A DNA stretch of 64,000 nucleotides, from contig NZ_AP018712.1 in the NCBI RefSeq assembly GCF_014701195.1, forward strand, positions 1,382,501 through 1,446,500, written 5' to 3'. The stretch comes from Tepiditoga spiralis (GTDB taxonomy: Bacteria; Thermotogota; Thermotogae; Petrotogales; Petrotogaceae). This document shows, piece after piece, positions 1 to 9,300 of the stretch; the first letter of the stretch is position 1; every line of letters starts with the position of its first letter. A program made the translations under genes and the position numbers. The notes under the pieces are model-generated. The model was not told where the DNA came from and ran no database searches. It worked only from the letters and a program-made list of their open reading frames with translations.

Positions 1-2808
1 ATATTTATGAGCTGTTGTTTGATATTCTCCAGAGAAGTTTAAATCTATATCAGGTACTTTATCTCCTTCAAATCCCATAAAGGTAGCAAAAGGAATCGAT
101 TGACCGTTTTTCTTTAATTTCGAACCACATTTAGGGCATTTTTTGTCTGGTAAATCATATCCTGAACTATAAGAGCCATCTGTAATAAACTCTGAATATT
201 TACATTCTGGACAGATATAATGAGGTGCAAGGGGATTTACTTCAGTTATTCCCATCATTGTTGCAACTAATGATGACCCAACAGAACCTCTTGATCCAAC
301 AAGATAACCATCATCATTGGATTTTTTAACTATTTTTTGAGCCATTAAGTATAAAACTGAATAACCATTATTTATTATTGCATCTAATTCAAAGTTAAGT
401 CTATCTACTATTATTTGTGGTAAAGGCTCACCATAAATTTTGTGTGCTGTATCCATTGAAAGATTTCTAACCATATCTTCGGCTCCATCAATTTTTGGAG
501 GGGTTAATACTTTTTTCAATGGTTGAATTTCTTCAATTAAATTAGCAATTTTGTTTGTATTTTTTATTACTATTTCTTCGGCAATAGTTTTATCTTCAAA
601 TATTTTAATTGCTTCATCTATCATTTCATTTGTTGTTCTAAAATATCTATTTGATATCATAGGTCTTTTTTTATCTGCAACTTTTAAAGCATATCTGAAT
701 TTAACATCTTTTGATTCCATATAATGAACATTTCCAGTCATTACTGATGGAAGGTTTAATTCTTTTGATATATTATAAAATGTTCTATACATATCTTTTT
801 TTAAATCATCAGTTAATGGATCTTTTGTTTCTACAGTATCTATTGGCATTATTTCTATAAAGTCATAAAATTTTGCAATTTCTACAAGTTCATCTTTGGT
901 AGCACTTCTTAAAAATGCTTCTGATAATTCACCATCTTGACATCCGCTTCCTATTAATAAACCTTCTCTTAGATTGTTCAATTCGCTTTTTAAAATTCTT
1001 GGAACTCTATAAAAATACTTTAAATGTGCATTTGAAATTAATTTATAAAGATTTTTTAAACCAATTTTATTTTTAACTAAGATAGTCATATGTACTGGTC
1101 TCAAACTCTTATAATCTATTAATTTTTTTAAATTATCTAATTCAGATAATTTTTCTAAACCTCTATTTTTAGCTTTTTTTAACAATTCTAAAAATACCAA
1201 AGCCGTTATTCTTGCATCTTCATCAGCTCTATGATGATTGAAATTATCTAATTTTAAAGCTTTAACAACTCTATTTAAAGCATATCCAGAAAGATTTAAA
1301 AGGGATTTTGACATAGAAAGAGTATCTATGTAAGTCATTTTAAACTTTTTATTATAAAGTTTATTTACCCATTCTCTTAGGAATCTATAATCAAAGTCAG
1401 CGTTGTGTGCAACCAATACAGTTCCTTCTATAAATTCTAAAAAAGAAGGTAATACTTCTTCAATGCCTTTTTTATCTTCAAGCATTTCATCTGTTATATT
1501 TGTTATTTTTGTTATAATTTCAGGTAATTTTACAGTTGGTTTAATTAGTTCATGATAAGTTTCAGATACTTCACCATTTTTTATTTTTACAGCACCTATT
1601 TCAATTATTTCATTGACTGCTGGTTGAAGTCCAGTTGTTTCAAAATCAAAAACAACATAATCGGTTTCGTCTAATAATTTGTCTTCTGAATTTAAAGTTA
1701 TAATATTTACAGATTCATCAACAACATAAGCTTCTGTACCAAAAATTGGTTTTATATTAGCTTTTTTAGCTGTATCATAAAAAACAGGTATACTTTGAAC
1801 AATACCGTGATCGGTTATAGCAACTGCTTTGTGTCCCCATTTTGCTGCTTGATTTACTATATCTTTTATTGGTAAAATTCCATCCATTGTACTCAATCTT
1901 GAATGCATATGAAGTTCTACTCTTTTTTCTTCATAAGTATCCATTCTTTCATCATTGCTTTTTTCTTTTATTAAATTAAATGGCATTATAGCAAAGTCAT
2001 TTATATAAGTATCATAAAAAATACTTCCTTCAACCTTTATTGAATCTCCTTCACTAATTGAGTTGAAGATTTTTTCTGCTTTTTCTTTAAAAGCTTTTAT
2101 TATAATAGAATCGGTTTTATCTGTTATAAATATAGAAACTATTTTATTCTTATCATTGTATTCTTTATGAAAAACAGTACCTTTTACAACAATTATGGTG
2201 TTTTCTGAAAGTGGGATATTTTTTAATGGAATAGGAATTTTTTTAAAGTTTTTTCCGATTATTACATTACCATTATTTAATTTTGTATTTGTTTGTTTTA
2301 AAGGAGTTTCATAATTTTGTTGTTCAATATATTCCATTTGATTGTCATAATAATTTTGAGAATATGTTTCTGTTTCTGGATTTAATTTTTCGTCGATAAC
2401 AATTTTATAATTTAATTTTTTTCCTGTATACTTTAAAATGAAATCTTCGAAAATAGATTTATTCATATTTATCTTTGATTTTATTAATAATGAATGAGTT
2501 TTTAAGATTAAAGTGTCTTCGTTTTCTATCTCAGGTAATATTAATCTTAAAAATCTTTCTAATTGATTTCCTGTTATTAGATTATTCCAATTATTCACGA
2601 AAAATTGTAAGGAATTATTTCCCAATTGTTTTATACTAACATTTTTTTTAGTTATTCTCATTAAAAGTTTTTTTAAATAATTTTCAAATGAAGAATTTTT
2701 ACTCTCGTGAAGTTCTACTATACATTCTTTTTTATTTATATCTATATTTCCATTTATTTTTAATGGAATGAACCCCAAATATTCTAAAAAAAACTCTTTT
2801 AATTCCAT
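1..2808 (-). CDS. polC: DNA polymerase III alpha subunit, PolC type (N-terminal 936 residues; runs off the left edge)
   Basis: PolC is the replicative DNA polymerase with built-in 3'-5' exonuclease. I translated the minus strand from an ATG at 2808. Visible in order: an N-terminal domain, an OB-type region near residue 230, a PHP start (VELHMHSRLSTMDG, about residue 296), an exonuclease inserted in the PHP domain (FDFETTGLQP, about 384), and a Cys4 zinc motif (ICPECKY ... KKCPKCG, about 865-895). This is the PolC layout, not DnaE. The polymerase palm lies outside the window, so the gene is cut by the edge and not broken. The start overlaps the ruvC stop by one base (TAATG), so the two are translationally coupled. 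Confidence 0.95.
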   Translation of the reverse strand, partial: MELKEFFLEYLGFIPLKINGNIDINKKECIVELHESKNSSFENYLKKLLMRITKKNVSIKQLGNNSLQFFVNNWNNLITGNQLERFLRLILPEIENEDTLILKTHSLLIKSKINMNKSIFEDFILKYTGKKLNYKIVIDEKLNPETETYSQNYYDNQMEYIEQQNYETPLKQTNTKLNNGNVIIGKNFKKIPIPLKNIPLSENTIIVVKGTVFHKEYNDKNKIVSIFITDKTDSIIIKAFKEKAEKIFNSISEGDSIKVEGSIFYDTYINDFAIMPFNLIKEKSNDERMDTYEEKRVELHMHSRLSTMDGILPIKDIVNQAAKWGHKAVAITDHGIVQSIPVFYDTAKKANIKPIFGTEAYVVDESVNIITLNSEDKLLDETDYVVFDFETTGLQPAVNEIIEIGAVKIKNGEVSETYHELIKPTVKLPEIITKITNITDEMLEDKKGIEEVLPSFLEFIEGTVLVAHNADFDYRFLREWVNKLYNKKFKMTYIDTLSMSKSLLNLSGYALNRVVKALKLDNFNHHRADEDARITALVFLELLKKAKNRGLEKLSELDNLKKLIDYKSLRPVHMTILVKNKIGLKNLYKLISNAHLKYFYRVPRILKSELNNLREGLLIGSGCQDGELSEAFLRSATKDELVEIAKFYDFIEIMPIDTVETKDPLTDDLKKDMYRTFYNISKELNLPSVMTGNVHYMESKDVKFRYALKVADKKRPMISNRYFRTTNEMIDEAIKIFEDKTIAEEIVIKNTNKIANLIEEIQPLKKVLTPPKIDGAEDMVRNLSMDTAHKIYGEPLPQIIVDRLNFELDAIINNGYSVLYLMAQKIVKKSNDDGYLVGSRGSVGSSLVATMMGITEVNPLAPHYICPECKYSEFITDGSYSSGYDLPDKKCPKCGSKLKKNGQSIPFATFMGFEGDKVPDIDLNFSGEYQTTAHKY

Positions 2809-3284
2809 TAATATCTACCTCCATAATTTCCATGGCAAAAAGCAGCGGCTAAAGCATCAGCTGCATCGTCTGGAGTTGGAGTTTTTTCTAAATTCAAAAA
2901 AATCTTTAATGTTCTTTGAATTTGACCTTTTTCTGCTCTACCATAACCAGTTACAGCTTGTTTAATTTGATAAGGAGTATATTCGAAAATTGGGACTTTA
3001 CTTTTTTCTAAAGCAAGTAAAATTACTCCACGTGCTTCTCCAACTTGAATGGCAGTAGTAACATTTCTAAAGAAAAATAATTCTTCAACAGATGATTCAT
3101 CGGGGTTGAATTCTTCAATTAATTCAATTATTTTATCATAAATTTGATTTAATCTTTTTGTTAATGGAAGATCTTTATCAGTATAGATAACTCCATACTT
3201 AATCATTTTGAATTTATTTCCCACTTTATCCAAAATACCATATCCTATTCTTCCATATCCGGGATCTATACCGAGTATTCTCAT
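2808..3284 (-). CDS. ruvC: Crossover junction endodeoxyribonuclease RuvC
   Basis: Holliday-junction resolvase that cuts four-way DNA junctions together with RuvAB. The protein is 158 aa, a normal length. It shows the catalytic GIDPG aspartate near the N-terminus, the acidic VEELFFFRN motif, and the C-terminal DDAADALAAAFCH acidic/His motif. I start it at the ATG at 3284 because GAGAGGTG lies 5-10 bases upstream. A GTG at 3299 is inside that ribosome site. It is the first gene of a two-gene unit with polC. Confidence 0.95.
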   Translation of the reverse strand: MRILGIDPGYGRIGYGILDKVGNKFKMIKYGVIYTDKDLPLTKRLNQIYDKIIELIEEFNPDESSVEELFFFRNVTTAIQVGEARGVILLALEKSKVPIFEYTPYQIKQAVTGYGRAEKGQIQRTLKIFLNLEKTPTPDDAADALAAAFCHGNYGGRY

Positions 3285-3439
3285 TTTTTCACCTCTCACT
3301 CCGAATATTATACATTATTATTTTTTCAATTTAATGAAATCAAAAAGATTTTTAAGATTATTTAGTAAAAGATAATGATATAATTGAAGAGAAAAAATTA
3401 ATCAAATAAAAAATATGAAAAAATAATAAAGGAGACATG

Positions 3440-4069
3440 ATGAAAAATCTTGAATTTATAAAAGAACTAAATAAAAAAGAAATAACTTTAAAAAAAGGAG
3501 AAATTCTGCATAATCAAAATGAACTAATAGAAAACTTATCTATTTTAAAAGAAGGTAGTTTAAAGGTTGTAAAGTATTTAACTACAGGAAAAGAAGTTTT
3601 GATAAATAATATAAAAAGTGGACAAATTTTTGGTGAAACATTGTTGTTTATAAATGAAAAGTATCCAGCTTATATAATAGCAGAAGAAAATTCCATTGTA
3701 ATTGAAATTAATAAAAATGAACTTTTAGTTTTAATGAAAAATGAAGAGTTTTTAGTAGAATACTTAAAAAATATTTCAAAAAAGATTTTAAATATGACAC
3801 AAAAACTTGAAATTTTTTCAATGAAAGACGCAAAACAAAGAGTTGCAAAATATTTATTAGATCTTTATGAAAAAAACGGAAATACTATAACTATGAAAGT
3901 ATCTAAGGTTAATATAGCAAAAGAGTTAGGGCTTACCCGAGAAACTGTTTCAAGGATACTTTCAAACTTTATAAAAGAAAAAATAGTGTATATAGAAAAA
4001 AACTTTATAAAAATTTTAAATATTAAAGAAATAGAAAATATAATTTATGAAACAAAAAACCGTGATTGA
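3440..4069 (+). CDS. Crp/Fnr-family transcriptional regulator
   Basis: Cytoplasmic DNA-binding regulator of about 209 aa. The N-terminal half is a cyclic-nucleotide-type effector domain (EILHNQNELIENLSILKEG ... GQIFGETLLF). The C-terminal half has a Crp-type helix-turn-helix (VSKVNIAKELGLTRETVSRIL, about residues 155-175). No cysteines are present, so an Fnr-like iron-sulfur sensor is unlikely. Two ATGs occur at 3437 and 3440; AAGGAG at 3429-3434 is better spaced from the second. It sits directly upstream of the split permease, on the same strand but separated by a terminator, so it may regulate that pair. The effector is unknown. Confidence 0.9.
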   Translation: MKNLEFIKELNKKEITLKKGEILHNQNELIENLSILKEGSLKVVKYLTTGKEVLINNIKSGQIFGETLLFINEKYPAYIIAEENSIVIEINKNELLVLMKNEEFLVEYLKNISKKILNMTQKLEIFSMKDAKQRVAKYLLDLYEKNGNTITMKVSKVNIAKELGLTRETVSRILSNFIKEKIVYIEKNFIKILNIKEIENIIYETKNRD

Positions 4070-4090
4070 AATCACGGTTTTTTGTTTTTT
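4054..4090 (+). terminator. Rho-independent terminator overlapping the end of the Crp/Fnr gene
   Basis: Thirteen-base arms (4054-4066 and 4071-4083) flank the loop TGAA and are followed by a T-rich tract. The TGA stop codon of the preceding gene (4067-4069) is the loop itself. Confidence 0.85.
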
Positions 4091-4097
4091 TATTGTG

Positions 4098-4103
4098 TAT
4101 AAT
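4098..4103 (+). promoter_or_regulatory. Probable -10 box for the permease pair
   Basis: TATAAT preceded by TGTG (extended -10 type), 34 bases before the permease ATG and just past the upstream terminator. No good -35 is visible because the terminator T-tract occupies that position, so an activator may be needed. Confidence 0.4.
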
Positions 4104-4136
4104 AAATGTACATACAGCACAAAAGGAGAGTGAATT

Positions 4137-4613
4137 ATGAATACAATAATATTAATTTCATTAGCTGTAATATTATTTATTTGGTCTATTATAAAAAGTA
4201 AAAAGAAAACAAAAGCGAGTTTAAAAATTGCAAAAGGAATGTTTTTGGGAATGGTTTCAGAATTAATAGGGATTATGGCAATAGTTGCATTAGTTTTATC
4301 TTATTTACCACCAGATTTAATAAAAAAATTATTGGGTAATTCTAATTTGTTTTTAAGTTCTATTTATGGAGCAGTAATTGGAACTATAACAATTATTCCA
4401 GCTTTCATAGCATTTCCTTTATCAAAATCTTTGTATGAATCAGGGGCTAATTTAGTTGCAATTGCTGCATTTATAACAACATTAACCATGGTTGGATTTG
4501 CAACTATGCCAATAGAAATAGAACACTTTGGTAAAAAATTTACTTTTTATAGAAACTTTTTGAGTTTTGTATTTGCACTTGTAGTTGCTCTTGGAATGGC
4601 GGTGATATTATGA
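4137..4613 (+). CDS. Permease subunit, DUF318/UPF0718 (ArsP-like) half A
   Basis: Integral membrane protein of 158 aa with four or five hydrophobic segments. The motif AFIAFPLSKSLYESGAN (about residues 93-109) matches AAFPVAQSLYFKGAS in the next gene, so the two look like homologous halves of one transporter. Family members of roughly double length are called permeases (YraQ/ArsP-like); the substrate here is unknown. GGAG precedes the ATG. The stop overlaps the next start as ATGA, indicating one translational unit. Confidence 0.7.
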   Translation: MNTIILISLAVILFIWSIIKSKKKTKASLKIAKGMFLGMVSELIGIMAIVALVLSYLPPDLIKKLLGNSNLFLSSIYGAVIGTITIIPAFIAFPLSKSLYESGANLVAIAAFITTLTMVGFATMPIEIEHFGKKFTFYRNFLSFVFALVVALGMAVIL

Positions 4614-5287
4614 ATTTTATAAAAAAGAATAAAATACTTGTAGTGGCAATAGTACTTTATGTAATAACATTTTTTTATAATAGAGGTATATTCAATAATT
4701 CTTTAATAATGACAAAAAATTTTTTAGTTGAAATGTTAGAAATAATGCCAGCTATTATGATTATATCAGGACTAATAAATATTTGGGTTCCACAAGAAGT
4801 AATCATAAAAAATTTTGGAAAGAGTTCTGGATTAAAAGGAAAATTATTTTCAATGTTGATAGGTTCATTTTCAGCAGGACCAATTTATGCAGCTTTTCCT
4901 GTTGCACAATCGTTGTACTTTAAAGGTGCAAGTATAGCAAATGTAGTAATAATAATAAGTTCTTGGGCAGTTACAAAATGGGTTATGTTTATGGTAGAGT
5001 CCAGCTTTTTAGGATTAAAATTTGCATTAACGAGATATGCTTTAACAATACCCATGATTTTAATTATGGGATATATAATGGAAAAACTTGTTCATAAAGA
5101 AGATATGATTGAAGAAAAAGAAGAAATTAAAAAAATTATAGAAGGTTCAAAAGAATATTATTTACAAAAATTACCTCAAAAAAACTGTGGAGCATGTGGA
5201 TATGGAAACTGTGAAAATTTTGCAATTGCTTTGAGTAAAAAAGAAACCAATATAAATAAATGTGTGTTTTTAAAATCTAAAAATTAA
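4610..5287 (+). CDS. Permease subunit half B with C-terminal 4Fe-4S domain
   Basis: This 225-aa protein has about five membrane segments (residues 1-160), then a charged linker. The C-terminal domain holds Cys193, 196, 201 and 218 in the pattern Cx2Cx4Cx16C, beginning CGACGYGNC. That pattern is the four-cysteine Fe-S domain known from RnfB and corrinoid Fe-S proteins (PF04060 type). The membrane part resembles half A and carries the same proline/SLY/G signature. A cytoplasmic cluster on a permease suggests redox-gated transport or assembly with an electron carrier; this is inference. Confidence 0.7.
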   Translation: MNFIKKNKILVVAIVLYVITFFYNRGIFNNSLIMTKNFLVEMLEIMPAIMIISGLINIWVPQEVIIKNFGKSSGLKGKLFSMLIGSFSAGPIYAAFPVAQSLYFKGASIANVVIIISSWAVTKWVMFMVESSFLGLKFALTRYALTIPMILIMGYIMEKLVHKEDMIEEKEEIKKIIEGSKEYYLQKLPQKNCGACGYGNCENFAIALSKKETNINKCVFLKSKN

Positions 5288-5303
5288 TATAAATATAAAT
5301 ATA

Positions 5304-5346
5304 AAAAAAAGAGCTTTAATTTATATAATTAATGCTCTTTTTTTAT
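5304..5346 (+). terminator. Terminator after the permease pair
   Basis: An 11-base stem (A-tract plus GAGC paired with GCTC plus T-tract) with a long AT loop, ending in seven T residues. Confidence 0.7.
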
Positions 5347-5353
5347 ATATAAA

Positions 5354-5382
5354 TTGACTTAAAAATTAAAAAATGATACAAT
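5354..5382 (+). promoter_or_regulatory. Sigma-70-type promoter for the 5.5 kb gene
   Basis: TTGACT at 5354-5359, a 17-base spacer, TACAAT at 5377-5382. It lies about 125 bases upstream of the coding start, giving a long AT-rich leader. Confidence 0.6.
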
Positions 5383-5511
5383 TATTTTGTTTTAGAAAAT
5401 ATTTCGATTTAATCATATATATAATTAAATTTTTATAAATAATTCAAATGATTAATTAATTTTGTTAAAAAGAATAATTTATGAAAAATAATATGGAATG
5501 GAGGGATTTAT

Positions 5512-6303
5512 TTGAAAAAGTATTTTTTTATTATGGTTTTATTAGTGAGTGTGATTTTTTTAGGCGAAGATTTTAGAAATATTTTTCAAAAATCTGGAAC
5601 AAAACTTGGTTTTTATCTTGCATCTAAAATAGGAGATAGTGTTGTTGGAATTCTTCCTTTTGAGGGTAATGATAAAGAAAAGTCTACGCTTGTTTCCGAT
5701 ATATATTCATATTATTTGATGGAAAACAATATAAAAATAGTAGACAGAAAAGAATTGGAAAAAGTAATAAAAGAAATAAAATTATCAATGCTTGGAATAA
5801 CAGATATAAAAAATTCAAATAAATTGGGGAATTTGATAAGTGCAGATTATTTATTAACAGGAAATATTAAAAAATTGGGAGATATATATTATATAAATAT
5901 AAAAGTAATAAAAGTTTCTACTGGAGAAAGTATTTATACAGATAGTATAAATTTTGAAGATAAAGAATTTATTACTATAAAAAAAGTAGAAGAGTATTTT
6001 GCTGAAAGAAAATATCCATCAACAGCATTGTTTAGGTCAGCATTGATACCTGGATGGGGGCAAATGTATAATGATCAACCAATAAAAGGAGGTATATTTG
6101 GAATAAGTATGATTGGATCGATATCATTGGATTTATATTTTTTTAATGAGTATCAAAAATATTTGAATTCTACAAATGAAGAAATGTATGATAAAGATTT
6201 AAAAAAGGCAAATGATTACAATAAATACTTTTTAATTAGTTTTGGAACAACAATAGCTATTTGGATAATAAATATGGCAGATGCTTATATTAATGCAAAG
6301 TGA
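5512..6303 (+). CDS. Exported protein with CsgG/FlgO-like domain and DUF5683-like C-terminus
   Basis: The 263-aa protein begins with a hydrophobic signal (residues 1-20). Residues 40-165 (VVGILPFEGNDKEK ... ADYLLTGNIKKLG ... STGESIY) resemble the CsgG/FlgO/TolB-N fold of envelope lipoproteins, where a stress or assembly factor gathers at the outer membrane. The C-terminal part has SALIPGWGQMYNDQP followed by two hydrophobic helices, the signature I associate with DUF5683. The start codon is TTG at 5512, supported by GGAGGG six bases upstream. The next gene begins about 20 bases after its stop, so it may help place the giant lipoprotein. Confidence 0.6.
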   Translation: MKKYFFIMVLLVSVIFLGEDFRNIFQKSGTKLGFYLASKIGDSVVGILPFEGNDKEKSTLVSDIYSYYLMENNIKIVDRKELEKVIKEIKLSMLGITDIKNSNKLGNLISADYLLTGNIKKLGDIYYINIKVIKVSTGESIYTDSINFEDKEFITIKKVEEYFAERKYPSTALFRSALIPGWGQMYNDQPIKGGIFGISMIGSISLDLYFFNEYQKYLNSTNEEMYDKDLKKANDYNKYFLISFGTTIAIWIINMADAYINAK

Positions 6304-6322
6304 GAAAGTGAGGATGAGAATT

Positions 6323-9300
6323 GTGAAGAAATATATTGAATTAACAATTTTATTTTTAATTATTGTATTGACATTAACAAGTTGTATACTAAAACCAACG
6401 CCTGGTACAATACAAGGACATATAAATTTAAAATTTTCAGATCAATTAGATGGAACATTGATAAAAATAAAAGGATTAAATACAACTGTTAAGACAGATA
6501 AAGACGGAAATTTTATGATAAAAAACTTAGAACCAAAAGATTATACTTTACAAATTTCGAGACAAGATTATGAAGAAAAAGAAATAAAAGTAAATGTTTA
6601 TACGGGTAATATTGTTAGTGTAAATACATCACTTTCTTTTAAATTTGGAAAAGTTTTGGGAAGTGTTTCTGTATTAAATGATGAAGATGAAATAAATTTA
6701 AATTTTATTAATTTAGATAAAAAAGCTAAAGATCTTAAAAATAAAATATTAAAAGGATCAAATACATTTGAATATAATTTAATGCCAGGTAAATATAACC
6801 TTGTAATTAATTCAAATAAATATAGTAGTTATGAAAAAGAAATTACAGTAGTAAAGGATAAAAAAATAGAATTGGCACCAATAATTTTACAATCTATTAT
6901 GGGAATAATAGAAGGTAAAATAATTCCTCAAAATGTAAATGGTGAAGATGATTTAAACTCTGAAAAATCTAATTTTAGTATAAAATTATATAATAAAGAT
7001 ACTTTAAAAGTAGAAACTGTAACGGATAAAAATGGATATTTCCATTTGAATTACCATGAAGGAACTTATACTATAAAAATAGTAAAGAAAAATTATATTA
7101 CGCAAACAATTGAAGTTAATATTTATAAAAACAAAACAAATTCTTTAAGTAATATTAAGATGTTTGTTGGTGGTGAAAACAAAGGCTGGATAAAAGGAAA
7201 AGTATATTTAGAAGATAGAAAAAATAATGAAAATAGTGGAATTGGAATAATTTTTAAACCTTTAAATTCTGAAAATATAGTTCAAACAACTATTACAGAT
7301 AAAGATGGAAATTATAATTCCTTATTGGATGTTGGAAAATATGAAGTTGAAATATCAAAAGAAAATTATACTTCTGTATCAACTCAAGTAAATGTTGAAG
7401 AATATAAAATAAGTTCTCTTCAAAGTGTTGAATTGAAAAGAAAAAGTACTTTAGTAGAAGGTTATGTTAAATTACCAGGAAGTTTGGATAATTCTGGAGC
7501 AATAGTTCAAATTGGTGATTTTTCAGAAACAACAAATAAAGATGGATATTATAAAATAATTTCAAAAACAGGAGTTCAAGATATAAAAGTAACAAAAGAA
7601 AATTATATAGCTTATTCTGATAAATTAAATGTATTGGATTTAGATAAAAATAAATTTGATTTGATTTTGGAACCTTTAAAAAGTTCAATTGAAGGTTTTG
7701 CAAAATATAATATTGAAAGTATAAATAATCAAGAGGGAATTACTGTAACAATAGAAGGAACTTCTTTAGACTTAAATAATAAAGAAATAAATGTTTTTTT
7801 TACGACAAAAACAGATAAAAATGGATATTATAAAATAATAAATGTACCATTTGGTAAGTATAAAATTTCATACTCAGCTCAAGGATTTTCTACAGTAGTT
7901 TTAAATAATTTAGAAATATATCCAAATCAAAAGAAAACAATAGAAAAAATAATTTTTTTGGAAGAAATTCCAACAACAGGAAGTGTATATGGAAAAGCTT
8001 ATTTAAAAAATTCTAAAGATATGAGTGGTATTAATGTTCTTGCAAAAAAACATAATGGACCAGGATATATAACAGTAACAGATATAAATGGAACTTATGT
8101 TTTTCCAAAAATAAGTTCTGGAATATACGATCTTGAATTTTCTAAGTTTTCATATAAAACATATGTAATAAAAGATGTGAAAGTAAATATTGGAGATAAA
8201 ATAAATATAAAAGATTCTCCAATTCTTGAAAAAGCAAGCGGAAAAATAATTGGAACAGTAAAATTGGAAGGATGGAATAATTCTAAAGATATAAAAATAG
8301 AATTATTGGGAGATTATGAAAAAAAATTAGGTTATAGATTGTATACTTATACAGATGAAAATGGAAATTTTGAATTAGAGGCACCAGTATCACAAAATTA
8401 TACTGGATTAAGAGTTTATAAAAATGAAGATTTTGAAGACTACACATATAGTGATAATTTTCAAACAACAGAAACAACTCCATATAAACCAATATTTGAA
8501 AAAACATCAGATACTCCTTTGATTTTAAAGGCAATAAAAAATACAGTTAAAGGTAAGGTAACGATAGCAAATTTTACTAATAATTTAAATATAGAAGTAG
8601 AATTGAAATCCAAAACGAGTGATGCAACATATTTAACCTATACAAATAAAGAGGGAATTTTTGAATTTCAACATATACCACTTGGAACTTATATACAAAA
8701 ATCAAGTTTCCCACAGTGTGGTTATGTTCTTTCACCTGTTGATGTTATACCAGGGAATTTAGTACAAACAAATGATGTAACATTATTTCCAAATGCAGGA
8801 GAAGTTACAGGAAAAGTGAATTTAAAAAATGTTACAGATAATTCGAAGGTTTCTATAACTTTAATTCCTTTTGATACTAATGTTGAAAAAATGTCTTATA
8901 ATACAATAACAAATGAAAATGGGAACTATACTTTTGGTAGTATCTTACATGGGAAATATAAATTAATAGCAAAAAAAGATGGATGGAATGAAAATAAAAT
9001 AGATTCATTAGAAGTGAAATCATTTAAAACAACAACAGTACCAACATTAGAACTTAGTGATACAATACCACCAATAATAAATAAAGTTTTAATAAATGGT
9101 GGTTCAAGCACAACAGACAATACAAAAGTTATAATTACTACATTTGCAAAAGATGTAGGTTCTGGATTATATCAAATTTCAATTTCAAATGATAAAAATC
9201 AAGAAAATTGGATGAAGTATGAGTATCAAAAAATATATGATTTAGATTCAACTGAAGGAGAAAAAACAATATATGTAAAAGTAAAAGATAATTCAGAAAA

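Noticed and set aside
4098-4130. Crp/Fnr operator between the regulator and the permease genes
   Set aside because: TTGTG and CACAA occur but about 20 bases apart, wider than the usual Crp/Fnr spacing, so I do not call it.
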